Shown here piece by piece: positions 17,136 through 26,940 of a stretch of 48,258 nt of DNA. The translations under genes and the position numbers were made by a program. Under the pieces are notes generated by a model. The model ran no database searches. It saw only the letters and a list, made by a program, of their open reading frames with translations, and had not been told where the DNA came from. Within the stretch, counting starts at the first letter, position 1. Every line of letters begins with the position of its first letter. Source of the DNA: Streptomyces sp. SID8352 (GTDB lineage: Bacteria; Actinomycetota; Actinomycetes; Streptomycetales; Streptomycetaceae); the NCBI RefSeq assembly GCF_009862265.1, contig NZ_WWGX01000002.1:1-48258 (forward strand). The letters run 5' to 3'.

Positions 17136-18761
17136 TCATCCCCGTGTACGGCCCGCCCGGGTGCCCCCTCTGCCGGTCCTGCCGCCCCGCTCACCGCCAC
17201 CGCCCCCGGCACCGGCACCGGGGGCCGCCCCCTGTCCGGCCCCCGGCTCCGCCCCCGTGCCCAGCCATCCGGCGAGCTTGCCGCCGCGGCCGACGGCCCG
17301 CAGCCGCGCCTCGGCGGCGTCCCGGACGGGGTCCGTGGCCACGACGAGGAGTTCGTCCCCCCGGCGCAGCTCCGTCGACGGCAGCGGGACGAACGACGTG
17401 TCCTCGCGCACGATCAGCGTGACCGCCGACCCCGCGGGCAGCCGCAGTTCGCTGATCTCGACGCCGTGCATCCGGGAGTTCCGGGGGACCGTGACGGACA
17501 GCAGATGCCCGCGCAGCCGCTCCAGGGGGGCCGATTCGACGCCCAGGTCGGCGGTCTCCTCGCCCTTGCCGAGGCGCAGCTTGTGGGCCAGCCACGGCAG
17601 GGTGGGCCCCTGGAGCAGGGTGTAGACGATGACCAGGACGAAGACGATGTTGAAGATCCGGCGGCTGCCCTCCACGCCCTGCACCATGGGGATGGTCGCC
17701 AGGATGATGGGCACGGCGCCGCGCAGCCCCGCCCAGGACATCAGCGCCTGCTCCCGCCACGGCACCCGGAACGGCGTCTGACACAGCACCACGCTCAGCG
17801 GACGCGCCACCATCGTCAGGACCAGCCCGATGACCAGGGCGGGAACGATGTCGTCGCCCAGTTCGTGCGGGGTGACCAGGAGGCCCAGCAGGACGAACAT
17901 GCCGATCTGGGCGATCCAGCCGAGGCCGTCGGCGAAGCCCCGGGTGGCCGGCCAGTGCGGCAGCCGGGCGTTGCCCATCACCATGGCGGCCAGGTAGACG
18001 GCGAGGAAGCCGCTGCCGTGGGCCATGGCACCGGTCGCGTAGGCGGTGAGGGCGATGGCCATGACGGCGATGGGGTAGAGGCCGGAGGCGGGCAGCGCCA
18101 CGTGCCGCAGCCCCCAGGAGCCGAGCCAGCCCACCGCGAGGCCGATGGCCGCGCCGATGGCCAGTTCCAGGGCGATCTCGCCGAGCAGCACGTACCAGTG
18201 GTCGATCGGCCCGGCCGCGGAGAACGCGACGACGAGGATGACCACCGGGGCGTCGTTGAAGCCGGACTCGGCCTCCAGGGTGCCGGTGATGCGCGCGGGC
18301 AGCGGGATGCGGCGCAGGACGGAGAAGACCGCCGCGGCGTCCGTGGACGAGACCACCGCCCCCACGATCAGCGCCTGGCGCCACTCCAGCCCGATCAGGT
18401 AGTGCGCGCCGGTGGCCGTGACGCCGACGCTCACCGCCACCCCGGCCAGCGCCAGGACGGCGGCCGACGGGAGGACGGGCCTGATCTCCTTCCACTTCGT
18501 GCCCAGGCCGCCCTCGGCCAGGATCACGACCAGGGCCGCGTACCCGATGACCTGGACCAGTTCGGCGCTGTCGAACTTGATGTGGCCGATCCCGTCCTGG
18601 CCCATGGCGATGCCTATCGCCAGGTACACGAGCAGGCTGGGCAGCCCGCTGCGCGAGGAGATCCGGACCGCCGCGACGGCGATCAGCAGGACCAGTGAGC
18701 AGACGAGCAGAAGCTGGTTGAGGTGGTGGACGGTCAGCGGCCCTTCCCTTCTCCCCGGCAC
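17136..18761 (-). CDS. CPA1-type potassium/proton antiporter with C-terminal TrkA-C domain
   Basis: From GTG 18761 (GGGGGAGG about 10 bases upstream) the product has 541 aa; ATG 18797 is possible but lacks a ribosome site. Twelve to thirteen hydrophobic helices include IGIAMGQDGIGH, SSTDAAAVFSVLRRI and ESGFNDAPVVILV, the paired acidic motif of cation/proton antiporters. A cytoplasmic RCK-C/TrkA-C domain follows (VTVPRNSRMHGVEISELRLPAGSAVTLIVREDTSFVPLPSTELRRGDELLVVAT). The plan matches NhaP2/CvrA K+/H+ antiporters. TrkA-C domains often bind cyclic di-AMP. The Gly/Arg-rich tail is low complexity. Confidence 0.9.
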   Translation of the reverse strand: MPGRREGPLTVHHLNQLLLVCSLVLLIAVAAVRISSRSGLPSLLVYLAIGIAMGQDGIGHIKFDSAELVQVIGYAALVVILAEGGLGTKWKEIRPVLPSAAVLALAGVAVSVGVTATGAHYLIGLEWRQALIVGAVVSSTDAAAVFSVLRRIPLPARITGTLEAESGFNDAPVVILVVAFSAAGPIDHWYVLLGEIALELAIGAAIGLAVGWLGSWGLRHVALPASGLYPIAVMAIALTAYATGAMAHGSGFLAVYLAAMVMGNARLPHWPATRGFADGLGWIAQIGMFVLLGLLVTPHELGDDIVPALVIGLVLTMVARPLSVVLCQTPFRVPWREQALMSWAGLRGAVPIILATIPMVQGVEGSRRIFNIVFVLVIVYTLLQGPTLPWLAHKLRLGKGEETADLGVESAPLERLRGHLLSVTVPRNSRMHGVEISELRLPAGSAVTLIVREDTSFVPLPSTELRRGDELLVVATDPVRDAAEARLRAVGRGGKLAGWLGTGAEPGAGQGAAPGAGAGGGGGERGGRTGRGGTRAGRTRG

Positions 18762-19014
18762 AGCGCGCGCACCTCCCCCGTGGGAGCGCGCTTCCATGGC
18801 ACACGAGCCGCGGGACCCCGCGGCCGACTACTTCGTTACCTTACCTAACTCTTGACGCTTTCTTGACGCCGTTCAGGCCAGGATCGAACGGCCGTGCGCG
18901 CCGGGAGCCGACTCCGCGTCAAGGGGGACCGGGCCCTGCGCCTAGAGTTGGCCCAGCGCTGAGTACGAAGCACAGCCCGCCCCTGCCGCTCGTGTTAGGA
19001 CAGCAAGGACAGCG

Positions 19015-21903
19015 ATGCCCCCCACCACAACCGCCACCCAGGCACCGCAGACCGGCACGTCCGGCAGGAGGAGGGGACGCAAGCTGCGTCTGCTCGTCCT
19101 CGTGCTGGTCCTGGCCGTCATCGGCGGCCTCGTCTACGGGGCGTACTGGTCCGTCAGCACGGTGCGGGCGTCGTTCCCGCAGACCAAGGGGTCGATCACG
19201 CTGCGGGGCCTGTCCGGCCCGGTCGACGTCAAGCGCGACGGCTACGGCGTCCCGCAGGTCTACGCCTCCTCCGAGGAGGACCTGTTCATGGCGCAGGGCT
19301 TCGTCCAGGCGCAGGACCGGTTCTACGAGATGGACGTGCGCCGCCACATGACGGCGGGGCGCCTGTCGGAGATGTTCGGCAAGAGCCAGGTGAAGAACGA
19401 CGGCTTCCTGCGGACCCTCGGCTGGCACCGGGTGGCGCAGAAGGAGTACGACGAGAAGCTGTCGGCGTCCACGAAGAAGTACCTCCAGGCGTACGCCAAG
19501 GGCGTCAACGCCTATCTGGACGGCCGCGAGGCGGAGGAGATCTCCCTGGAGTACGCCGCCCTCGGCTTCACCAACGACTACCGGCCCGCCCCCTGGACAC
19601 CGGTCGACTCGGTCGCCTGGCTGAAGGCCATGGCCTGGGACCTGCGCGGCAACATGCAGGACGAGGTCGACCGGGCGCTGATGACCAGCCGCCTGGGACC
19701 GAAGCAGATCGCGGACCTGTACCCCCAGTACCCGTACGACCGGAACCGGGCCATCGTCCAGGAGGGCCAGTACGACGAGCTGACCGGCACCTTCGACGGG
19801 GGCGGCGGTACGGACGGCACCGGCACCGACGACGGCACCGGAACCGGCACGGGAACCGGCCTCGACGGCACCGGAACCGGCCTCGACGGCGCAGGGACCG
19901 GCACCGGGACCGGCCTCGACGGGACCGGCACGGGCACGGGGGTCGGCGGGGGAACCGGGACCGGGACCGGCGCGGGGACCGGCACGGCTGCCGGGGACGC
20001 GCTCCAGAGCCAGCTCATGGGCCTCCAGGGCGCCCTGGCCGACCTGCCCACCGCCGTCGGCGTCAACGGCAACGGCATCGGCTCCAACTCGTGGGTCGTC
20101 TCCGGCGAGCACACCATCACCGGCAAGCCGCTGCTCGCCAACGACCCGCACCTGTCCCCGGCGCTGCCCTCGGTCTGGTACCAGATGGGCCTGCACTGCC
20201 GCAGCCTCTCCGCGACCTGCCAGTACGACGTCAGCGGCTACACCTTCGCGGGCATGCCCGGCGTCGTCATCGGCCACAACAAGAACATCGCCTGGGGCCT
20301 GACCAACTCCGGCGTCGACGTCACCGACCTGTACCTGGAGAAGATCACCGGCGCGGGGTACCAGTACGGCGGCAAGGTCCGGCCGTTCACCACCCGCGAG
20401 GAGACCATCAAGGTGGCCGGCGGCCGGTCGAAGAAGATCGTCGTCCGCGAGACCGGCAACGGCCCCCTGATCTCCGACCGCGACAGCGAACTCGTCAAGG
20501 TCGGCAAGAAGGCCACCGTCAACACCGCCGCCCCCGACCGCGGCGACGGCTACGCCGTCTCCCTGCGCTGGACCGCGCTGGACCCCGGCACCACCATGGA
20601 CGCCGTCTTCGCCATCGACCGCGCCAAGGACTGGGACGGCTTCCGCGAGGCCGCCGCCCTGTTCGAGGTGCCCTCGCAGAACCTCGTCTACGCCGACACC
20701 GAGGGCAACATCGGCTACACGCTGCCCGGCCGCATCCCGGTCCGCGCCGAGGGCCACGACGGCTCCGTGCCCGCCCCGGGCTGGGACCCGGGGTACCGCT
20801 GGACCGGCAAGTACATCGGCGACGACGAACTGCCCTACGAGTACGACCCCGACCGCGGCTACATCGTCACCGCCAACCAGGCCGTGGTCGACAAGGCCGC
20901 CTACCCCCGCACCCTGACCACCGACTGGGGCTACGGCACCCGCAGCCAGCGCATCACCTCCCTGATCGAGCAGAAGATCAAGGACGGCGGCAAGATCTCC
21001 ACGGACGACATGCGCCAGATGCAGCTCGACAACAGCAGCGAGATGGCCAAGCTGATCGTGCCCCAGCTGCTGAAGATCGACGTCGCCGACAAGGACGTCC
21101 GCCAGGCGCAGAAGCTGCTGGAGGGCTGGGACTACACCCAGGAGGCCGACTCGGCCGCCGCGGCCTACTTCAACGCCGTCTGGCGCAACATCCTCAAGCT
21201 CGGCTTCGGCAACAAGCTCCCCAAGGAGCTGCGGGTCAAGGGCCAGTGCCTGTGGGTCGACCCGGTCAACACCACGGGCCCCGCCGACGAGGCCGTCAAG
21301 GTCCTGGAATGCGGCCAGCGCGACGCCGAGCAGGCCCAGCCCGACGGCGGCGACCGCTGGTTCGAGGTGGTGCGCACCCAGCTGGAGAACCCGAAGAGCG
21401 ACTGGTGGACCACGCCCGCGCGCGGCACCCGCAAGGGCGCCGACCACAACCGGGACGACCTGTTCAAGCGCGCCATGATCGAGGCCCGCTGGGAGCTGAC
21501 CGCCAAGCTCGGCAAGGACATCGACACCTGGAGCTGGGGCCGCCTGCACCGCCTGTTCCTGAAGAACCAGACCCTCGGCACCGCCGGACCCGGCTTCCTG
21601 AAGTACGCCCTCAACCGCGGCCCCTGGGAGCTGAGCGGCGGCGAGGCGGCCGTCAACGCCACCGGCTGGAACGCGGCCGGCGGCTACGAGGTGGTCTGGG
21701 TGCCCTCCATGCGGATGGTCGTGAACCTCGCGGACTTCGACAAGTCCCGCTGGATCAACCTCACCGGCGCCTCGGGGCACGCCTTCAGCGCCCACTACAC
21801 CGACCAGACCGACAAGTGGGCCGCCGGTGAGCTGCTGCCCTGGTCCTTCACCGCGAAGGCGGTCGACGAGGGCACCGACGACACCCTGGTCCTCAGACCG
21901 TGA
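19015..21903 (+). CDS. Penicillin acylase-family Ntn hydrolase, membrane-anchored
   Basis: This 962-aa precursor starts at ATG 19015. A basic N-terminus and one hydrophobic helix (LRLLVLVLVLAVIGGLVYGAYW, about 24-45) make it a signal anchor. The alpha chain (about 60-260) has the family segment DGYGVPQVYASSEEDLFMAQGFVQAQDRFYEMD. The nucleophile is S357 in GNGIGSNSWVVSG, exposed by self-cleavage after G356; the beta chain follows with NDPHLSPALPSVWYQMGL and the C-terminal NATGWNAAGGYE. Between the chains lies an inserted Gly/Thr-rich linker (about 261-325). Family members hydrolyse beta-lactams, acyl-homoserine lactones or lipopeptide acyl chains. The substrate here is not known. Confidence 0.93.
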   Translation: MPPTTTATQAPQTGTSGRRRGRKLRLLVLVLVLAVIGGLVYGAYWSVSTVRASFPQTKGSITLRGLSGPVDVKRDGYGVPQVYASSEEDLFMAQGFVQAQDRFYEMDVRRHMTAGRLSEMFGKSQVKNDGFLRTLGWHRVAQKEYDEKLSASTKKYLQAYAKGVNAYLDGREAEEISLEYAALGFTNDYRPAPWTPVDSVAWLKAMAWDLRGNMQDEVDRALMTSRLGPKQIADLYPQYPYDRNRAIVQEGQYDELTGTFDGGGGTDGTGTDDGTGTGTGTGLDGTGTGLDGAGTGTGTGLDGTGTGTGVGGGTGTGTGAGTGTAAGDALQSQLMGLQGALADLPTAVGVNGNGIGSNSWVVSGEHTITGKPLLANDPHLSPALPSVWYQMGLHCRSLSATCQYDVSGYTFAGMPGVVIGHNKNIAWGLTNSGVDVTDLYLEKITGAGYQYGGKVRPFTTREETIKVAGGRSKKIVVRETGNGPLISDRDSELVKVGKKATVNTAAPDRGDGYAVSLRWTALDPGTTMDAVFAIDRAKDWDGFREAAALFEVPSQNLVYADTEGNIGYTLPGRIPVRAEGHDGSVPAPGWDPGYRWTGKYIGDDELPYEYDPDRGYIVTANQAVVDKAAYPRTLTTDWGYGTRSQRITSLIEQKIKDGGKISTDDMRQMQLDNSSEMAKLIVPQLLKIDVADKDVRQAQKLLEGWDYTQEADSAAAAYFNAVWRNILKLGFGNKLPKELRVKGQCLWVDPVNTTGPADEAVKVLECGQRDAEQAQPDGGDRWFEVVRTQLENPKSDWWTTPARGTRKGADHNRDDLFKRAMIEARWELTAKLGKDIDTWSWGRLHRLFLKNQTLGTAGPGFLKYALNRGPWELSGGEAAVNATGWNAAGGYEVVWVPSMRMVVNLADFDKSRWINLTGASGHAFSAHYTDQTDKWAAGELLPWSFTAKAVDEGTDDTLVLRP
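19795..19992 (+). repeat. GT-rich degenerate tandem repeat encoding the acylase linker
   Basis: About 200 bases are built from degenerate GGCACCGGAACC-like units, encoding runs of Gly-Thr with interspersed Leu-Asp-Gly. It lies in frame inside the acylase gene, where the alpha/beta spacer peptide is expected. Such arrays change length by slippage. Confidence 0.8.
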
Positions 21904-21925
21904 CCGCCCGCCGCACCGCATGAGG

Positions 21926-21955
21926 ACGGCCTCCCCGCGCACGTGGGGAGGCCGT
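21926..21955. terminator. Bidirectional terminator
   Basis: An 11-bp perfect stem ACGGCCTCCCC/GGGGAGGCCGT with an 8-nt loop sits between the convergent acylase and 5-FTHF cyclo-ligase genes. Confidence 0.9.
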
Positions 21956-22013
21956 TCCCGTGTCCGGGGGAGCCTTTGCGGCCACGGGCCGGGTCCGGCG
22001 TGCCGGTTCCGGC

Positions 22014-22628
22014 TCAGCGGAACGCGCGCACCCCCGACGGCGTCACCACCGCGTCCACCGGCCGGTCGTGCGGCTCCGCCGGCACCCGCGCGACGACCTC
22101 CCCGTCGTAGAGCAGCACCAGCAGCGCCGGTCGGGCCCCCGCCCGCTCCAGCCGCGCCAGCACCCGGTCGTAGGAGCCGCCGCCGCGGCCCAGGCGCATG
22201 CCGCGCCCGTCGACCGCCAGCCCCGGCAGCAGCACCACGTCCGCCGCGGCCACCGCCTCCGGCCCCAGCCGGCCGCCCGAGGGCTCGGACAGCTCCATCC
22301 GCCCGCCGTGCCGCACGCGGACGAGGGAACCGGCCCCGGCGTACACCCCCCAGTCGAGGTCGTCGTCGGGCAGCAGGACCGGCAGCAGCACCCTCACCCC
22401 CCGCGCGCGCAGCGCGTCCAGGAGCGCGAGGGTGCCCGGTTCGGCGCCCACCGAGACATAGGCCGCCACCGTGCGCGCCCCCGCCACGGCCGGCAGCCCG
22501 AGGGCCCGGCCGGCCAGCGCGGCGGATGATTCCCGCAGCTCATCGGCGGTCAGCCCGGCCCGCGCCGCGAGCAACTCGCGCCGCAGAGCCCGCTTGTCCG
22601 GCTCCGCCGGGGGTCCGTCCTGCGTCAA
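22014..22628 (-). CDS. 5-formyltetrahydrofolate cyclo-ligase
   Basis: The start is taken as TTG 22628, with GGGAG five bases upstream, giving 204 aa, the usual family size. The signatures are DKRALRRELLAARAGLTADEL at the N-terminus, VAAYVSVGAEPGTLALLDALRARG, LLPGLAVDGRGMRLGRGGGSYDRVLAR (the nucleotide/folate loop) and the terminal AEPHDRPVDAVVTPSGV. The enzyme uses ATP to convert 5-formyl-THF to 5,10-methenyl-THF. It is divergent from galU. Confidence 0.93.
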   Translation of the reverse strand: MTQDGPPAEPDKRALRRELLAARAGLTADELRESSAALAGRALGLPAVAGARTVAAYVSVGAEPGTLALLDALRARGVRVLLPVLLPDDDLDWGVYAGAGSLVRVRHGGRMELSEPSGGRLGPEAVAAADVVLLPGLAVDGRGMRLGRGGGSYDRVLARLERAGARPALLVLLYDGEVVARVPAEPHDRPVDAVVTPSGVRAFR

Positions 22629-22655
22629 AGGTCGCTCCCGTCCTGTTCTCGTACG

Positions 22656-22665
22656 CTCATATGAG
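22656..22665. promoter_or_regulatory. Perfect palindrome CTCATATGAG in the galU divergent promoter region
   Basis: A perfect 10-base palindrome lies between the divergent 5-FTHF cyclo-ligase and galU starts in the only AT-rich patch. It may be an operator or part of a promoter. Confidence 0.3.
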
Positions 22666-22720
22666 AGTCGGCTCCCCACGTCACGGATTCTCCCCAAAGG
22701 CACCGGATAGGGTGGCGGTC

Positions 22721-23623
22721 ATGACTCAGTCCCACCCAAGGATCAGCAAGGCTGTCATCCCCGCAGCCGGACTTGGTACCCGGTTCCTGCCGGCCACCAA
22801 GGCCACTCCCAAGGAGATGCTGCCGGTCGTCGACAAGCCGGCGATCCAGTACGTGGTCGAAGAGGCCGTCGCCGCGGGTCTCGGAGACGTCCTCATGGTC
22901 ACGGGCCGCAACAAGCGCCCCCTGGAGGACCACTTCGACCGCAACTACGAGCTGGAATCCGCCCTCCAGAAGAAGGGCGACGCCGGCCGGCTGGCCAAGG
23001 TCCAGGAGTCCAGCGACCTCGCCATGATCCACTACGTCCGCCAGGGCGACCCCAAGGGCCTCGGCCACGCCGTGCTGTGCGCCGCACCGCACGTGGGCGA
23101 CGAGCCCTTCGCGGTCCTGCTCGGCGACGACCTGATCGACCCGCGCGACCCCCTGCTCCAGCGCATGATCGACGTCCAGGAGCAGTACGGCGGCAGCGTC
23201 GTCGCCCTCATGGAGGTCGCGCCCGAGCAGATCCACCTCTACGGCTGCGCCGCCGTCGAGCCCACCGGGGACAGCGACGTCGTCAAGGTCGGCGGCCTCG
23301 TCGAGAAGCCCGACGCGGCAGAGGCCCCCTCCAACTACGCCATCATCGGCCGCTACGTCCTCGACCCGCACATCTTCGGCATACTGCGCACCACCGAGCC
23401 CGGCCGCGGCGGCGAGATCCAGCTCACCGACGCCCTCCAGCAACTCGCCGAGGACGAGAGCGTCGGCGGGCCCGTGCACGGCGTCGTCTTCAAGGGCCGC
23501 CGCTATGACACCGGGGACCGCGGCGACTACCTGCGTGCCATTGTCCGGCTCGCATGCGAACGTGAGGACCTGGGCCCGGACTTCCGGACCTGGCTCCGCA
23601 GTTACGTAGCCGAGGAGATGTAG
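22721..23623 (+). CDS. galU: UTP-glucose-1-phosphate uridylyltransferase
   Basis: The 300-aa protein starts at ATG 22721. The nucleotide-binding signature [20 protein letters not shown] is at about residues 15-34, then [28 protein letters not shown], the metal-binding LLGDDLID and GLVEKP. The enzyme makes UDP-glucose for cell-wall glycans, trehalose and glycolipids. It is first of a tightly packed run: 4 bases separate its stop from the moeA-like start. Confidence 0.95.
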   Translation: MTQSHPRISKAVIPAAGLGTRFLPATKATPKEMLPVVDKPAIQYVVEEAVAAGLGDVLMVTGRNKRPLEDHFDRNYELESALQKKGDAGRLAKVQESSDLAMIHYVRQGDPKGLGHAVLCAAPHVGDEPFAVLLGDDLIDPRDPLLQRMIDVQEQYGGSVVALMEVAPEQIHLYGCAAVEPTGDSDVVKVGGLVEKPDAAEAPSNYAIIGRYVLDPHIFGILRTTEPGRGGEIQLTDALQQLAEDESVGGPVHGVVFKGRRYDTGDRGDYLRAIVRLACEREDLGPDFRTWLRSYVAEEM

Positions 23624-23627
23624 CCCC

Positions 23628-24983
23628 TTGAGCAGTGCCGCGCCCCGCGACCTCGGCCGCGACCGCCCCGGTCACGGCCCCGCCGGTGACGACAGCCGCC
23701 TGTGGTCGGTCGACGACCACCTGGAGGACGTCCTCACCACCGTCCGCCCCCTCGAACCCATCGAGCTGAACCTCCTCGACGCCCAGGGCTGCGTCCTCGT
23801 CGAGGACATCACGGTGCCGGTCTCCCTGCCGCCGTTCGACAACAGCTCCATGGACGGGTACGCGGTGCGGGTCGCGGACGTCGCCGGCGCGAGCGAGGAG
23901 TTCCCCGCCGTCCTGGAGGTCGTCGGGGACGTGGCGGCCGGCCCGTCCGACCCGCCCGAGGTGGGCCCGGGCCGGGCCGCCCGCATCATGACCGGTGCCC
24001 CGCTGCCGCCCGGCGCCGAGACCGTGGTGCCCGTCGAGTGGACCGACGGCGGCCTGGGCGAGGGCCCCGTCACCGCGATGCGCGCCCGCAGCCTCGGCCC
24101 CGAGGGCGCCGAGGGCGAGGTCCGCGTCCACCGGCCGGCCGGGGCCCGCGCCCATGTGCGCGCGGCGGGCAGCGACGTCCGGGCCGGTGACCGCGCCCTG
24201 GAGGCGGGCACCGTCCTCGGCCCCCCGCAGATCGCCCTGCTCGCCGCCATCGGCCGCGGCCGGGTCCGGGTGCGCCCGCGCCCGCGCGTGGTCGTCGTCT
24301 CCACCGGCAGCGAACTCGTCCAGCCCGACGAGAAGCTGGCCCACGGTCAGATCTACGACTCCAACAGCTTCGCCCTGACCGCCGCCGCCCGGGACGCCGG
24401 AGCCATCGCCTACCGGGTCGGCGCCGTCGAGGACGACGCGGAGACGCTGCGCTCCACCATCGAGGACCAACTGGTCCGCGCCGACCTGATGGTCACCACC
24501 GGCGGTGTGAGCGTCGGGGCGTACGACGTGGTCAAGGAGGCGCTGGCGCACGTCGGCGACGAGGACGAGCCCGGCGGCGGCGTCGACTTCCGCACGCTCG
24601 CCATGCAGCCCGGCAAACCCCAGGGCTTCGGCTCCATCGGCCCCGACCACACCCCGATCCTCGCCCTGCCGGGCAACCCGGTGTCGTCCTACGTCTCCTT
24701 CGAGCTGTTCGTCCGCCCCGCCATCCGCACCCTGATGGGCCTCCCGGACGTCCACCGGCCCACCGTCACCGCCACCCTGGTCGCGGAGAAGGCGCTGACC
24801 TCGCCCAAGGGGCGCCGCCAGTTCCTGCGCGCCGTCTGCGACGGAGGGTCGGTCCGCCCCGTCGGCGGCTCCGGCTCCCACCTGGTGGCCGCCCTCGCCC
24901 ACGCCGACGCGCTGATCGTGGTGCCCGAGGAGACCGAGTCCGTCGAACCCGGCGCCGAGGTCCGGGTGCTCCTGCTCCGCTGA
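23628..24983 (+). CDS. MoeA-like molybdotransferase, probably the gephyrin-like division protein Glp
   Basis: This 451-aa protein starts at TTG 23628, four bases after galU. MoeA domains are all seen: [49 protein letters not shown], then the MoCF-binding domain with [47 protein letters not shown] and [19 protein letters not shown], and a C-terminal domain IV. MoeA inserts molybdate into molybdopterin-AMP. In actinobacteria a MoeA paralogue (Glp) in the operon with galU, a RimJ-type GNAT and GlpR/SepX binds FtsZ. This operon matches that arrangement, so a division role is a strong alternative to, or added to, cofactor synthesis. Confidence 0.9.
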   Translation: MSSAAPRDLGRDRPGHGPAGDDSRLWSVDDHLEDVLTTVRPLEPIELNLLDAQGCVLVEDITVPVSLPPFDNSSMDGYAVRVADVAGASEEFPAVLEVVGDVAAGPSDPPEVGPGRAARIMTGAPLPPGAETVVPVEWTDGGLGEGPVTAMRARSLGPEGAEGEVRVHRPAGARAHVRAAGSDVRAGDRALEAGTVLGPPQIALLAAIGRGRVRVRPRPRVVVVSTGSELVQPDEKLAHGQIYDSNSFALTAAARDAGAIAYRVGAVEDDAETLRSTIEDQLVRADLMVTTGGVSVGAYDVVKEALAHVGDEDEPGGGVDFRTLAMQPGKPQGFGSIGPDHTPILALPGNPVSSYVSFELFVRPAIRTLMGLPDVHRPTVTATLVAEKALTSPKGRRQFLRAVCDGGSVRPVGGSGSHLVAALAHADALIVVPEETESVEPGAEVRVLLLR

Positions 24984-25068
24984 CCGGGCCCCGCCCGCGA
25001 TACCGTGTCGCGCACAGCAGGCCCGCGCGCCGCACCGCGCCGGGCCCGGACCGGGAGCGCCACACAGC

Positions 25069-25608
25069 ATGAGCACGCAGGACCGACCCACACCGGACAC
25101 GCCGGGCACACCGGACGGGCAGGCCGCGCGGGCCACCCCGGAACGGCTGACGCACCTCGACGACGCGGGCGCCGCCCGGATGGTCGACGTCACCGGCAAG
25201 GACGTGACCGCCCGCACCGCCCGCGCCACCGGCCGGGTCCTCGTCGCCCCCCGGGTGGTCGAACTGCTGCGCGGCGAGGGCGTCCCCAAGGGCGACGCGC
25301 TGGCCACCGCGCGGATCGCGGGCATCATGGGCGCCAAGCGCACCCCCGACCTCGTCCCGCTCTGCCATCCGCTGGCCCTCTCCGGTGTGACACTGGACCT
25401 GTCGGTCGCGGACGACGCGGTGGAGATCACCGCCACGGTCCGCACGACGGACCGCACGGGCGTCGAGATGGAGGCCCTCACCGCGGTCTCCGTCGCCGCG
25501 CTCACCGTGGTCGACATGGTCAAGGCGGTCGACAAGGGGGCGGTCATCACGGACGTGCGGGTGGAGGAGAAGAGCGGCGGCACGTCGGGCGACTGGAGCC
25601 GGTCATGA
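25069..25608 (+). CDS. moaC: Cyclic pyranopterin monophosphate synthase
   Basis: The 179-aa protein starts at ATG 25069. After a disordered 25-residue lead it has the MoaC signatures [53 protein letters not shown] (Lys and His of the active site) and [27 protein letters not shown], which ends in a conserved catalytic DMxK. MoaC acts after MoaA to form cyclic pyranopterin. Its stop overlaps the next start (ATGA). Confidence 0.94.
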   Translation: MSTQDRPTPDTPGTPDGQAARATPERLTHLDDAGAARMVDVTGKDVTARTARATGRVLVAPRVVELLRGEGVPKGDALATARIAGIMGAKRTPDLVPLCHPLALSGVTLDLSVADDAVEITATVRTTDRTGVEMEALTAVSVAALTVVDMVKAVDKGAVITDVRVEEKSGGTSGDWSRS

Positions 25609-26144
25609 CAGAGCGGGAAGCACCTGGGTCCGCCCTCTCCGCGCCCTACGCGGCCCTCGTCGTCACCGCCTCCCATCGCGCCGCCGCCGGCGTCTACGAG
25701 GACGGGAGCGGCCCCCTGGTGGCCGACGGGCTGCGGCGCCTCGGCTTCGCCGTCGACGGCCCCCTGGTCGTCGACGACGGCGCCCCCGTCGAGGAGGCCC
25801 TGCGCGCGGGCACCGCCGCCGGGTACGACGTGATCGTCACCACCGGCGGCACCGGGCTCTCGCCCACCGACCGCACCCCCGAGGCCACTCGCGCGGTCAT
25901 CGGCCACGAGGTTCCCGGCATCGCCGAGGCCATCCGCGCCCGGGGCCGGGAGAAGGTCGCCACCGCGGCGCTCTCCCGGGGCCTGGCGGGCGTCGCCGGC
26001 GGCACCCTGATCGTCAACCTGCCGGGTTCCACCGGCGGGGTGAAGGACGGCCTGGCCGTCCTGGAGCCGCTGCTCCGGCACGCCGTGGACCAGCTCCGCG
26101 GCGGTGACCACCCCAGGCCCGGCGGCGACGGGGGTGCGCGCTGA
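25605..26144 (+). CDS. MogA/MoaB-family molybdopterin adenylyltransferase
   Basis: The 179-aa protein starts at ATG 25605, sharing ATGA with moaC, so the two are translationally coupled. The MoCF-binding fold is clear: [69 protein letters not shown] and [28 protein letters not shown]. MogA adenylates molybdopterin before molybdate insertion. With moaC it supports genuine molybdenum cofactor synthesis by this operon. Confidence 0.92.
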   Translation: MTEREAPGSALSAPYAALVVTASHRAAAGVYEDGSGPLVADGLRRLGFAVDGPLVVDDGAPVEEALRAGTAAGYDVIVTTGGTGLSPTDRTPEATRAVIGHEVPGIAEAIRARGREKVATAALSRGLAGVAGGTLIVNLPGSTGGVKDGLAVLEPLLRHAVDQLRGGDHPRPGGDGGAR

Positions 26145-26170
26145 ACGGCCCCTCCTGGCCCGCCGAGCTG

Positions 26171-26803
26171 GTGGACGGCGACCTCGTCCTCCGGCCGATA
26201 AGGCTGCGCGACCAGCGCGCCTGGCGCGAGGTCAACCGCCGCAACCGCGACTGGCTGCGCCCCTGGGAGGCGACCATCCCGCCACCCGCGCCCGGCGCCC
26301 CCGCCGGCCACCGGCCGACCTACCGTCAGATGGTCCGTCACCTGCGCTCGGAGGCGGGCGCGGGCCGGATGCTGCCGTTCGTCATCGAGCACCGGGGCAG
26401 ACTGGCGGGGCAGTTGACGGTGGCCGGGATCACCTGGGGCTCCATGTGCTCCGGGCACATCGGCTACTGGGTGGACGAGGAACTGGCCGGCCGGGGGGTC
26501 GTGCCGACGGCCGTGGCGATGACCGTCGACCACTGTTTCCGCACCGTCGGGCTGCACCGTGTCGAGGTCTGCATCCGCCCGGAGAACCGGCCCAGCCGCC
26601 GGGTGGTGGAGAAACTCGGCTTCCGCGAGGAGGGGCTGAGGCCGCGCTACCTCCACATCGACGGGGGATGGCGGGACCACCTGGTCTTCGCGCTCACCGC
26701 GGAGGAGGTCCCCGAGGGGCTGCTCCGCCGCTGGCACCGGACACGGGGCCAGAGCGCGCGCAACCCGGGGAATCCGGCCCGTCCGGGAACTGGAATGGAA
26801 TAG
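26171..26803 (+). CDS. RimJ/RimL-type GNAT N-acetyltransferase
   Basis: From GTG 26171 the protein has 210 aa. A GNAT domain of the RimJ type spans most of it: [31 protein letters not shown], then [27 protein letters not shown] (acetyl-CoA loop) and [28 protein letters not shown]. The frame extends upstream to a CTG at 26141 that overlaps the mog stop as CTGA. The ten extra residues ([10 protein letters not shown]) look protein-like, so a CTG start coupled to mog is plausible. It is a constant member of the galU-glp-glpR neighbourhood; its substrate is unknown. Confidence 0.9.
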   Translation: MDGDLVLRPIRLRDQRAWREVNRRNRDWLRPWEATIPPPAPGAPAGHRPTYRQMVRHLRSEAGAGRMLPFVIEHRGRLAGQLTVAGITWGSMCSGHIGYWVDEELAGRGVVPTAVAMTVDHCFRTVGLHRVEVCIRPENRPSRRVVEKLGFREEGLRPRYLHIDGGWRDHLVFALTAEEVPEGLLRRWHRTRGQSARNPGNPARPGTGME

Positions 26804-26940
26804 GTGTTCGATATAAAAGCCAATACAGCGGTCTTCTCATCGCATCAGTCATAAAAAAAGTGAGAAATATCAGCCAGATCGTGCGACACACCGGCTCAAT
26901 TGGCGGATGGCCTCGTGCGAACCCCTCTACCGTGTGAGGC
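26804..26940 (+). promoter_or_regulatory. AT-rich promoter region of sepX
   Basis: In a window of more than 70% GC this 137-base gap is strikingly AT-rich (GATATAAAAGCC, CATAAAAAAAGTGAGAAATATC). It contains likely sigma-dependent promoter elements and perhaps regulator sites. No single promoter is decisive. Confidence 0.5.

Noticed and set aside
15348..18698. 1116-codon open frame on the plus strand
   Set aside because: It is antisense to the MFS and antiporter genes, with His/Gln/Gly/Arg-rich composition typical of shadow frames.
18831..18856. Iron box before the antiporter gene (TTACCTTACCTAAC)
   Set aside because: Only one half-site matches the consensus; the other half does not, so I do not call it. 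It may be part of a promoter.
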